Assembly (NCBI GenBank): GCA_963693315.1
Contig: OY856186.1
Span: 369,484,850-369,548,849, forward strand
Direction: 5' to 3'
Source: Diogma glabrata
Taxonomy: Eukaryota; Arthropoda; Insecta; Diptera; Cylindrotomidae
Length of the DNA stretch: 64,000 nucleotides
Part shown: positions 1 through 9,626 of the stretch, one piece after another
Layout: every line of letters starts with the position of its first letter
Numbering within the stretch: position 1 is the stretch's first letter
Position numbers and translations under genes: made by a program
The notes under the pieces: generated by a model
Database searches by the model: none
Told to the model about the DNA's origin: nothing
Seen by the model: the letters and a program-made list of their open reading frames with translations, nothing else

Positions 1-370
1 TTTGCAACGTTTTTAGAATTTTGAAAAATTTTCAATTTTTGATTTTATTATAATTTTTGGAATTTTGAAAAAAGTTTTAATTTTTGATTTTGTAATAATT
101 TTTGCAATATTTTTAGAATTTTGGAAAAAGTTTGAATTTTTAAGAATTTTTTGGAATATTATTGGAATTTTGAAAAAAGTTTCAATATTTGATTTTGTTA
201 TAATTTTTCAAATATTTTTAGAATTTTTGAAAAAAATTTTAATCTCTGATTTTGTAATAATTTTTGGAATATTTTTAGAATTTTGAAAAAAGTTTGATTT
301 TATTTAATTTTTACAATATTTTTGGAATTTTGAAAGAAATAAGAATTTATGATTTTGTAATATTTTCTCG
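1..370. repeat. AT-rich degenerate tandem repeat
   Basis: The block repeats a T-rich unit of roughly 45-60 bp built on GAATTTTGAAAAA followed by a TTTTTGATTTTGTAATAA-like stretch. The anchor recurs near 17, 61, 117, 165, 219, 279 and 325. A 73-codon open frame here (65-286) simply translates the repeat (FDFVII and IFLEF recur) and is not a gene. The array may continue to the left of the window. Confidence 0.75.
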
Positions 371-540
371 AAACGCTAAATGGAGAGGTTTTTGATTAGT
401 TTGCTGAGTGTATCATCTTTTCACTAAATTATGTTAATTTATGATCTGTTATAATTTTCCGGCAACGTATTGATGTTTTGTGTTAGTTTTGTAATAAATT
501 TCTAAACAGAGATGAAAAATACATGCACTTTAACAAAGAG

Positions 541-646
541 TTATGTTTGATATACATCGCTGCCCAAAACTAAAAACAATGTCCTCATAAAAGTTTTATG
601 CCGAAAACTATATCAAAATCCTTAACCCAGACTGAAGACTTGATAT
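541..646 (+). repeat. Dispersed repeat, copy 1
   Basis: About 105 bp starting ATGTTTGATATACATCGCTG is nearly the same as 24138-24245 in the same orientation; both contain AACAATGTCCTCATAAAAGT. It is a fragment of an interspersed repeat of unknown class, next to the decayed Gypsy gag. Confidence 0.7.
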
Positions 647-719
647 CTCAGAGCTGTCAGATTTCAGCCTCCATATTTTAAATATTGTTAAATTGCTTTC
701 ATCACATTAGAATTTGAAA

Positions 720-1103
720 ATGCTCGTTTTAGCCGTGAGATGCGCGTTTTTACAAACAAAAATGCGTCCGATACAAAATTACAGTGAATGGGTCGCTGAC
801 CTCCGATTAGCGACCTTGACCTTCGAATGTGAATTTAAATATGGTAAAAACGGTTGCGGTGAATCTTTTAAGGATTCATTGACACGGGACATAATTGTGT
901 TGCATACACGGCATGAACCAATTCGAATTTCTTGTTTGAAAAATACTAATCCATCGTTAGAAGAAGTTTTAAAAATCGCACAAATTTACGAATCGATACA
1001 CCAAACGGTCCAATTGATAAAAATAGACACAAACGGTAATTGTGACGTAAATCAACCGTTCGAAAAAAAACGCGTTTTTCAAAGAGTCGGTCGTGTTCTT
1101 TAA
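720..1103 (+). pseudogene. Gypsy-type Gag fragment
   Basis: An open frame of about 127 codons (ATG at 720; an in-frame TTG lies at 714) resembles the C-terminal part of Gag in Gypsy retrotransposons. It has a YSEWVADLRLA segment, two cysteines (FECEFKYGKNGCGESF), a TRDIIV segment and an NPSLEEVLKIAQIYE helix, the usual string that precedes the zinc knuckle. A decayed zinc-knuckle-like stretch and RT in the same orientation follow at 2.7-3.2 kb, so I read this as the upstream part of the same element, separated by a later repeat block. It is N-terminally incomplete and the element is dead. Antisense open frames here are shadows. Confidence 0.65.
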
Positions 1104-1159
1104 ATCGAAGTAACGTTAATAATACAGGACTTTGGTCGTGTCCTGGTTGTAACATTTAT

Positions 1160-2510
1160 CATTATAGAGATTTTGTGGGTGGGTGGGTGGTTTTGACCTT
1201 TCTGCATAGGATTTTGATGAAAATTTGGCAAATGATACAGGCTCACTTGGAAATGGTAGATCTGGATTCATTTCAAATTTGGACAAAATGGCGGGGTCTC
1301 CCGAACACCTCTAAGTTTAAACCTTGAATAACTTCTAATTCTGGTTTATGGTCTAATGGAAATTTGGTATATAAGGTTTAAGTACTGTTTTGAATATTTT
1401 TGCATACCAACTTCCGGTTAAAAAGTTTTTTTTTCAGGTGTTTATCCCTACTGTAGCCTACAATTACCGATCGATTGTCATGAAACGTTGGTAAAAGCTT
1501 TCAAGTAACATGAAAAAGATTTAAACAGCTTTTGAAGTACATCGGATAAAGGGTTGGGGGTGGACAGGTGGATACAACAGGTGGATTTTTCCGCTATGTT
1601 TTTTATGTTTGTTTTGAGCATACAACATTCGTTCGTGAATTAATTTTGATGACACTTTGGAAAAAGATGCAAATATGCATGGCAAGAAACTGATTGATTT
1701 ATGAGCGATAGTGAACAAAGTGGTGGGTGGTCCCCGAGCACCTGTTTTTTTGAAAGCTCAATAACATCTGTACCTGATAATCGAATTGTATGAAACTTGG
1801 TACATAAACATTTAGTACGGTTCACAACAGTTCCCAACTTCCGGTTTTTCACTTCCGGTAAAAAATTTGTTTGTGTACTTTTTTTTAAGTTTTTTTAGTG
1901 TCTTTATGCACACTACAGTCTACAATAATGAAGTGATTATGATGAAACTTATGGAAAACGTTTTAAATAGTGTGAGAAGAGAGTTATGATCTTTTGGGAC
2001 ACATTGATCAAAGTAGTGGGGGGGTCTACCATACAAATGCTGACTTTTCACACTTTGCTTTTTAAAGTTTGTTGGGAGCATACAGACCTCATTCATTAAT
2101 CAATTTTAATGACACTTTGAAAAAAGATGGAGACTTGAATGACAAGGAACTGATTAGTTTTTGGACAATATTGGGATAAGTGGTGGGGGGCCTCCCGAAC
2201 ACCTGTTGATTGTTTCAATGTTGGTTGGGAGCATACAACATTCGTTCGTGAATGAATTTTGATGACACTTTGGAAAAAAATGCAAATATTTATGTATGTC
2301 AAGAAACTGATTAGTTTTTCAGCGATAGTGTACAATTGGTAGGGGTCCGCTGAGCTCCTGTTTTTTTTGGAAGCTCAATAACATCTGTATCTGATAATCG
2401 AATTGGATGAAACTCGGAACATAAACATTTAGTACGGTTCACAACAGTTCTGCATCCCAACTTCTGGTTTGTCACATCCGGTCAAATTTTTTTTTTACTT
2501 TTTCTCGTAC
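1160..2510. repeat. Degenerate tandem repeat block inside Gypsy
   Basis: Three diverged copies of one unit lie head to tail. GCATACAACATTCGTTCG occurs near 1618 and 2229, ATAACATCTGTA near 1762 and 2379 (spacing about 611-617 bp), and a partial third copy starts near 2060. Shared landmarks are CTTCCGGTT, GATGACACTTTGG and a CCCGAGCACCTG-like motif. The block separates Gypsy gag from its zinc-knuckle/RT part, so it appears to have entered that element. No coding potential is seen. Confidence 0.65.
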
Positions 2511-2689
2511 AACAGAATTTATGTTTGTTGGGATACTACTGCTCTCTTTAATATTTTTATAATTAGAACTACGCGAAATCTTCAACATTGGTTAGCTTTT
2601 AATTAAAGTCTTTAATGGATATTAGCTCATTATACATCCAGAACACTATGTTTCCAGAGCTGTGGTGAAGTCAGCCTATGCATCAGCGT

Positions 2690-3186
2690 CGCAATATATT
2701 TTTAAAGTAAAATGTCGGTCTTGTGATAAAGTTGGTCATATCTCATCTGTATAAGCTCGAAGAATTCATAAAATCGCCGAGGTAGAGGTAGAGGTTCACG
2801 ACATCGGAATAAATCAAGAGAATATACAGCAGCCAGGCAAATCAATTAGACTCTGCGCTGATTTTAAAGTGAAAATCAATGATCAATTGCGAATTGAACA
2901 ATATCCGATTTCAAGAATATAGGAACTTTTTCATAAATTGGAAAAAGGAAAATTTTTATACAAAGTGAATCTTTCAGAAGCTTATTTGCAATTGGAACTT
3001 GATGACGAATCCAAAGAATACATGGTTATCAACACGCGTTTTGTATTGTATGAGCTGATACTGCTTGACTTCCTTTTGGAGTTGCAAGCGCGTTAGCGAA
3101 TTACAAAAATTAACTCAAATGATCATCATTAATGTTGCTAGTTGTGTCAGTTACTTGGATGACATTGTTGTTTCAGGCGAAACAAA
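2690..3186 (+). pseudogene. Gypsy Gag/Pol: zinc knuckle and RT remnant
   Basis: Read over stops and small frameshifts, the plus strand gives a CRSCDKVGHIS zinc-knuckle-like string, then RT segments ADFKVKINDQL, KVNLSEAYLQLELDDES and the catalytic-box string VSYLDDIVVSG. Protease is missing between knuckle and RT, so there is an internal deletion as well as point decay. The RT is cut after YLDDIVVSG by a repeat insertion at 3187-3556. RT copies element RNA into cDNA; this copy cannot. Confidence 0.75.
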
Positions 3187-3556
3187 TAATTAATTTTATG
3201 GTTTTCCAAAAAACGGATAAAAAATAAATGAAAATCATTCTTTTGATACATATAACGGTATTTTTTTGAAACACTTATAATACAATAATCAAGGTCCTGG
3301 TCTCACATACCAATGCCGACTATCAAGATTTCTCCGCATTCAATGTTGCTACTCGTAATCACTTAAATGAACGTTTTTTAAGCAAAAATTCGCTCCAGGC
3401 GGTATGCTCTGTAACGACGATTGTGACGGCCAGCTGACTGGCAGACAGACATACATTTTTTTTGCTTTATTAGAACTAGTGGTTCCTAAAACGTCGAGAA
3501 ATGCCAAAAAAGTGGGGGTAAGAATTTCTTTTTTGGATCGAAAATGTAATACTTAG
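3187..3556 (+). repeat. Interspersed repeat inserted in Gypsy RT
   Basis: The reverse complement of this segment matches 23326-23720 (shared features: CCTAAGTATTACATT end, GGCATTTCTCGACGTTTTAGG, GCAGACAGAC-like stretch), and part matches 25440-25690 in the same orientation. It separates the YLDDIVVSG RT motif from the Gypsy RNase H domain, so it inserted into the older element. No open frame; class unknown, MITE-like or a fragment of something larger. Confidence 0.7.
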
Positions 3557-5121
3557 GTTTTCAAGCCGAAGAAAAAGCTCCAACAAGAAGCTTTTGATCA
3601 AATTAAAAAGCGATTAGTCGATGCAACCAATTTGAATCATTACTTCAAGGATCTTCCACTTGTGCTAGATACAGATGCCTCGAGTTATGAAATTGGAGCA
3701 GTCATATCGCATACTTTTCCGGATAATTCAGAAAGACTTATCCTCCAAGACGCTAGACGAAGCACAACGAAAATATATAGCCAGATCGAAAAGGAAGCTT
3801 TGTCGATGATATTCGGTGTTAAGAAATTTCAACAATTTTTCTACGGAAGGAAAACCGTTATTGTCATTGTTCAATCCAGAAAAGAATAAACCAGTCATAA
3901 CTACCAATCTCTTACAGAGATTGGCAATAATATTGATGGTTTACATTTATACAATTTGATACAAGCTATCGTGACTTGCAATGAGTCTGGTGAAGAATTC
4001 GATATATCTACGGAAGCTTGTATGGAATTAAATGCGATAAACGAAGAGGACGTGTCGTCATTTCCAATCGTTAAACGCTAACCATATCACACGTTCTACC
4101 AAAGATGATGTCACATTGAATCAAGTTTTGATTTTTGTTCAAAATGGATTTTCGTCATATGAAGCAAATTTGAAAGAATCAATTAAACCATACCTATTGA
4201 AACAGAGTTCGCTATCTGAACACAAAGACGTTCTCTTGTTGCATACCGAGCACCTCCGAGTTGTAGTTCCAACCAAACTACGTGAGAACTTGACGTGTTG
4301 CATGAAAGTCACTGTGAAATGGCGAGGACAAAACAAGCACCTCGTCGGCATTGTTGGTGGCCAAAAATAGATACCGATATTGCAAATGTTGTCCGAACGC
4401 GTAAATCATGTCAAGAATTTGCATCAAATCCTGAGAGAGAATACAAAAGTAGTAACGAAACCGTGAAATATAGTTCAAATTGACTTCACCGGTCCGTTTC
4501 TGAATTCTATGTGGCTGCTTTGTGTATTTGCGTACTTCAAAATATCCGTTTACAGTAACGATGCCGGAAATCACAACCATTACAACGATAGGTGCCCTTC
4601 AATCAATTTTCGCGATTGAAGGACTTCTTTATTGCATTTTAAGTGACAACGGAACATCGTTCACTTCAGATAATTTCAAGAAGTTTTATGAGCAGATGGC
4701 ACATCTAACAACAGCACTCGTTAATCCTGCATCGAACGGAGAAGTTGAACGTTTTGTTTGAACATTTAAAGAATCAATGAACAAGTCAACATTTAAAGGA
4801 AGTTCAACTGATGTTGCTATGCTTCAATTCTTGAGCAGTTATCGATTTACTCCAGGTTCAATTGGGAAACCACCATCAGAATTGTTCCATCGAAGACAGC
4901 CTAAAACTCTTCTTCTTTTCATGTTTCCACGTACTTCACCAATACAACAACCAATTTTGTCGAAATTTCAAGTTGGCGATGAAGTATACGCTCGTAATTT
5001 CAACCGTAGATGGAATGCCTGGAAGGGAAAATTACAAAGCTTTCAGAAAAAATCAAAACCCGGTGGATATTATTACGCTGCATGGATGTCTCTGCTGAAC
5101 CGAATAAATAGGCTAGCATGA
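3557..5121 (+). pseudogene. Gypsy Pol: RNase H and integrase remnant
   Basis: Three broken open pieces continue the Gypsy polyprotein. 3632-3889 has the RNase H start LVLDTDASSYEIGAVISH, the IEKEALSMIFGVKKF helix and a FFYGRK end. 4116-4483 has the zinc-binding N-terminus of integrase (HCEMARTKQAPRRHCWWPKI, then CQEF). 4640-5121 has SDNGTSFTSDNF (second catalytic Asp), NPASNGEVERF (catalytic Glu), then the C-terminal SKFQVGDEVYARNF segment. Several stops and frameshifts (around 3889, 4080, 4370, 4483, 4761) disrupt it. Domain order PR-RT-RH-IN style identifies Ty3/Gypsy. Confidence 0.85.
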
Positions 5122-5331
5122 TTCCTAATAGTTCTGGTCTTTCTAGTATTTCTATATCACCGTCAAGAGACATAGAGCAGGGGAGACGAATAGGTTCGGG
5201 GTCTGAACTTTTGCTGATTCCAAGACCTGTACGAGAATCAAGACCTGCTGGAAAAAAGGCCAGTTCTGAGAGTTCAACCTGAACGAGAGAGAAGGCCAAT
5301 TGTAAAATTTCAACCGTAACAGGCAAATTTA

Positions 5332-5500
5332 TGTGGTGAGGAATGTTGTGTATGACGAACGCAAACATTAATCAATTGAAAATCATCATCTTCAATCATC
5401 ATACTTAAATATTAATAAACAAACAAATCAATAATAATTAACAATTGAATTAATTAAAGTCAATCAATCAATCGTCCTTTACCGATAAAATGTAAAAAAA
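5332..5500 (+). repeat. Possible 3' LTR of the decayed Gypsy
   Basis: Directly after the integrase C-terminus the sequence changes to a TGTGGTGAGGAATG-like start followed by AT-rich, non-coding DNA. The position fits a short 3' LTR, but I found no matching 5' copy upstream of the gag fragment, so boundaries and identity are a guess. Confidence 0.2.
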
Positions 5501-7524
5501 AACCTCTTCTACAATAAAATTAACACAATTTTGTATATTTGATAAAATTTTTGTAAAATCTACAAAAAAATAATTTTTCAAGTTAAAAGAAAATTATAGT
5601 TACTTGCGCAAAAAATGAGCCCGTCTACGCAATTAATTTTTAGAAGCAATTCTGTAAATTTTACCAAATAGTTTGTAATATTCTTAAAATTTCTTAAAAT
5701 GTTTAAATCTACTTAGTATGCATGGCGCTTAATGAGCAAACTTGTCACTAGGGTTACAATACTTTTTAAGATTCACAAAATCCATAGTAAATTTATTAAG
5801 TCAATTTTGTGAACAGTACAAAACAATCATGAATCTAAAAACTAATTTGATCATTTTAGAAATTACATATATACATACATTAGACATAAACTATTCCAAT
5901 TGGAATGTTTCACTCTAAAACTGGAAAGAAAAATAAACAATTTAAATTTGGCGGCATTAAGAGAATTAAACCTTACACACTACACTTCAAGAAGTATCTG
6001 GGAAGTGAAGTTCTTAAATCCTTAAAAAATTGACATAAAAAGAGAATCTTTGAGCAAATTATACATGAATCGAAAATCACCATCTCAACAATACACATTA
6101 TTTTTATTTAATAAAATCAAAACTCACCATTTATCTGTCCAATCGTAATTAATCCAAAAAATATTATCCAATTCATTTTTGGCTTCGTACAAATTTAATG
6201 TTTTACCTTTTAAAGTTCATTTAAATTATTAATGTCGATAATTTTCCATAAATTTTAAATCAACATATAATTTCCACTCCACTTTAATTTAAATACAATA
6301 AAATTCTATTTGTTCGTTATATTTTTTATCACTATACTTAAATTAAGCAAAACTACTGTACAAATAATAAGTAATCAGTTGAAATTATGAAACATAAAAA
6401 AAATTAAAGTTCATAATATATATGCGAGACAAAAAAAAATAACCGATTTGCTATTACTTAATTTTAAATTAAATTACTTTTATTTTGTCAATTTTCATAA
6501 AATTGATGATAACGCATGATCGGTCCAGAAGCAACTGATTTGCATATTCAATTGAACATTTATTGGTAAGCGAAAAAAATAAGGAAAAAGCACAATATGT
6601 AGTTTTCTATATATATTAATTTTCTATTCTTTTCTTATTTTTGTTCTTAATTTTTATTTTCTGTAATCTTATTTAGGTTTAGGTTTTGCAATATCGAATA
6701 AAATAAAAACATAAATGTTTTGATTCGAATAGTTTTGTGTCTTGAATAATAAATAAAGGTGACATCTATGGATGAATAGTTAAAAAATAAAAGTTGTATT
6801 TATTTTTTTTATAATTAACAGGGTGGTTTTAAAATATTTTAAATGAGGCTTATGCAAAACGGTAATCATTATAAATATTTAGACGCCGAAGAGTTTGAAC
6901 ATATCAGAATTACATTACATGAGACAGTCAACCAAACGGGTCAAAGTTTGGCTTTACATATATAGCCTGAAAAATATGTTTTACTTCAACAACTCTTAAA
7001 AAAGAAAAAATTTTATAAGTTAAAAGATAATTAACACAAATAACATTTTCCTACGCCCGATAGTGAAAGTAGGCTTTTCAAGCTGTCAGTTGATGGTTGA
7101 AAGTTTGTATTTGCCGCTCGCCGAGCTGAACGTAAATTTATACATTCAGTAAAAAAATTATTTATTATGAATAATATTAAACGTTATTGGACAGTTTTGA
7201 CAATTTTCAATTTTAATTCCTGAATCTATTTTGTTACTAGTTAACGTACTTGTAGCGCTATGGTTATTACTGATAATATCCGGTTGTTGCTTTTTTCCAA
7301 AAAATTTATGAGATAATGAAGCTTTATTTTCTAGTGATTATTCAATATATCCCTCTGCTACTGCAGTAGACTTCCAACCGCCATGACGTTTTGGACAAGT
7401 TATGTCGGCCCCAGAAAGTAAAGTTGCCGAGGATCTTCGAAAGCAGTGACCAGTGTATAAAGCGGAATCAGGCAAATTTAAATATTCTGCTATACGTTTT
7501 GGGTTTATGCTATACATATATAAA
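5501..7524. other. AT-rich region, no gene seen
   Basis: About 2 kb of low-complexity AT-rich sequence. The one open frame (7391-7624) overlaps the foldback repeat edge at 7525 and shows no recognisable domain. No RNA gene, tandem array or long inverted repeat was noticed before 7525. Confidence 0.5.
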
Positions 7525-8470
7525 AATTGGGTTTTCAGCTAGCCGGTCATCAATTAATATTGATATTGTCGGTAAATTATGGTTGATAACAATTGGAAAT
7601 CGATTGGGAAGAACAAAAATATAAGTTTTATTGATTGTACTGCCGTAATTTGTTAACAATTTGATATAAAACTTTTTGATACTGAACCATTAACAACTGT
7701 CTAAATCTGCAAAAACGCCGATGTTCCACCTTTCTGAATAGTTTCGAAGCTTTAATCACATGACTGCATTACCGACTAAAATTATTTAGTATTAAATTTA
7801 TACAAGATAGTCTGTTTTGTTTTACAAATTTAACATATTTTTATATTACAGTTTACAGTTACATATTTTTATATTCATTTATTTTATCTAAGAAAGCTTA
7901 GAATTATTTTTTAACAGGCAAACATCCTTTGGTAACAAATTTTAACTTGTAATATAAATAATTGATTTTCAAAGTTTTCCTTCAAATCCGTTTTATTTTA
8001 AACTCCTGTTGTTATTTACGAATGATCAATTTTTTATTTAAACTAATCGGACACATCCAATTTTATTTGTACACAAAGCTGTCTGGTCCCGAAATCTACC
8101 TATTTCTAGCGGATATATGTGCCGCTTGGTTTTTTTATAATTAAATAAATAATAAAAATGGACCTTAATGGGTTGCCATAAAAATTCATCATATGTAAAT
8201 AACAACAAGAGTTTAAAATAAAACGGATTTGAAGGAAAACTTAGAAAATTAATTATTTATATTAAAAGTTAAAATTTGTTATCAAAGGATGTTTGCCTGT
8301 CAAAAAATCATTCTAAGCTTTCTTAGATAAAATAAATGAATATAAAAATATGTAACTGTAAACTGTAATATAAAAATATGTTAAATTTGTAAAATAAAAC
8401 AGACTATCTTGTATAAATTTAATACTAAATAATTTTAGTCGGTAATGCAGTCATGTGATTAAAGCTTCGT
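7525..8470. repeat. Foldback repeat, left copy and hairpin arm
   Basis: 7745-8022 and 8190-8470 are inverted copies of each other (about 280 bp, around 90% identical by eye), for example TTTTATTTTAAACTC against GAGTTTAAAATAAAA. The sequence outside the left arm, 7525-7785, is repeated inverted at 13278-13550. Together with a partial direct duplication at 8520-8624 they form one foldback-type repeat later split by the Harbinger insertion. The outer boundary lies at an AAAATTGGG / CCCAATTTT pair. Confidence 0.8.
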
Positions 8471-8514
8471 TAGAGTAAAGCTTGTTAGATAAAATAAATG
8501 TCGCTTCGTAAAGC

Positions 8515-8624
8515 TTGATTAGATAAAATAAATGAATATAAAAATATGTAACTGTAAACTGTAATATAAAAATATGTTAAATTTGTAAAACAAAACAGAC
8601 TCTCTTGTATAAATTTAATACTAA
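8515..8624 (+). repeat. Duplicated foldback arm, left of Harbinger
   Basis: This stretch repeats 8325-8430 directly (ATAAAATAAATGAATATAAAAATATG onward, quoted by position) and ends at ATACTAA, exactly where Harbinger begins. The same arm resumes at 13275 on the far side. Confidence 0.75.
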
Positions 8625-8702
8625 GGCCGTGGCCCATTTCTTCGATGAACTTGAAATTGAATTTCAATCTGCAAATCGACTGGAATATTTAATTTACTCT
8701 AG

Positions 8703-8950
8703 TAATGACAAAAAGTATAGGGGCGCCATCTCTTAGTTCTTTCATTTATTAAAATTAAATGTTAATGTTTATAGGGTTTTGCTTATAATTTACTTTTCAA
8801 AGATGCGTGGTATATAGGGTTTTTGCTTTTAATTTTATATAACAAGGAAAAATTGACAGATGTAAATTAACCATGATTTAGAGAAATTGTAATAAAAAGA
8901 ATGTGTTTAAAATCATAACCTTATTTTATTGTTTGAATTATTTTACATCA
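8703..8950 (+). repeat. 5' LTR of RT-less Gypsy element
   Basis: 248 bp, about 98% identical to 11908-12155. It starts TAATG and ends CATCA, an imperfect inverted pair, and is preceded by the target duplication CTAG. Promoter and poly-A elements were not resolved. Confidence 0.9.
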
Positions 8951-8955
8951 GTTCT

Positions 8956-8967
8956 CAGAAGTGGGAT
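8956..8967 (+). promoter_or_regulatory. Primer-binding site, tRNA-Leu-like
   Basis: CAGAAGTGGGAT lies a few bases after the 5' LTR. It is complementary to the ATCCCACTTCTG string near the 3' end of insect tRNA-Leu; the outermost bases (GTTCT instead of TGGTGT) do not match, so priming may be impaired. The tRNA assignment is from general knowledge. Confidence 0.6.
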
Positions 8968-9140
8968 ATTTATCCTTTGTGTTAATTAAAAATTAAATCA
9001 GAAATTACAAATTGTGTAATTTTAGATTTAGTGTATTGGATTTCAAGTAAATTGGATTGTGGGTGAATTTATTTTAAGTAAATTGCGTTAACCTCGTGTT
9101 TAAAAATTATTGTGGCGGAAATTTTACTTCGGAGAGTAAA

Positions 9141-9626
9141 ATGCTTGGAGATAATTCAAGGATCGAGGAAAATGGCAACAGTCGTTTGTATGATATATCC
9201 AACTTATTACCTGAATTTAATCCAGTAGGAGACAGGATAAATATTGCAACGTGGATAGAGAAAATTGAAGAATATGGCGTCATGTATCATCTAGATGAAA
9301 TTACATTACGTCATTATGCGCTAAATAAATTAACAGGCGTAGCGAGAACATGACTAGATAGTGTGAAGGTTGCTGATTGAACATGGACTGACTGGAAAAT
9401 ATTACTAAAAGAAACTTTTCCGGAATGTAACAATTATATCGAAAAGCAAAAAACAGCACAAAATTATGTACGTCGTAACAACCAGGATATAACTGAATAT
9501 TTTTTCGAAAAGTTAGCATTATGCAATAAAGCGGATATGGTAAATGAAGAAAAAATGGAATGGATCATGGAAGGGTTGCAAAGTATTAGGATACGTGATT
9601 ACATTGGGACCTTTAAGAAAGTATAA
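9141..9626 (+). pseudogene. Gypsy Gag, broken
   Basis: The frame opens at ATG 9141 (a GTG lies at 9096) and shows capsid-like features: LLPEFNPVGDRINIATWIEKIEEY, quoted by halves as LLPEFNPVGDRI and WIEKIEEYG, then HYALNKLTGVART. TGA stops at 9351 and 9378 interrupt it; it then continues open (TWTDWKILLKETFPECNN, YVRRNNQDITEYFFEKL) to TAA at 9624-9626. The long pol frame overlaps its end in another frame, so Gag-Pol expression needed a frameshift near 9590-9640. Gag forms the virus-like particle; the two stops make this copy defective. Confidence 0.75.

Noticed and set aside
65..286. 73-codon open frame
   Set aside because: It translates an AT-rich tandem repeat; the peptide itself is repetitive.
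5332..5500. Firm LTR call for the first Gypsy
   Set aside because: No second copy was found, so it is listed only at low confidence.
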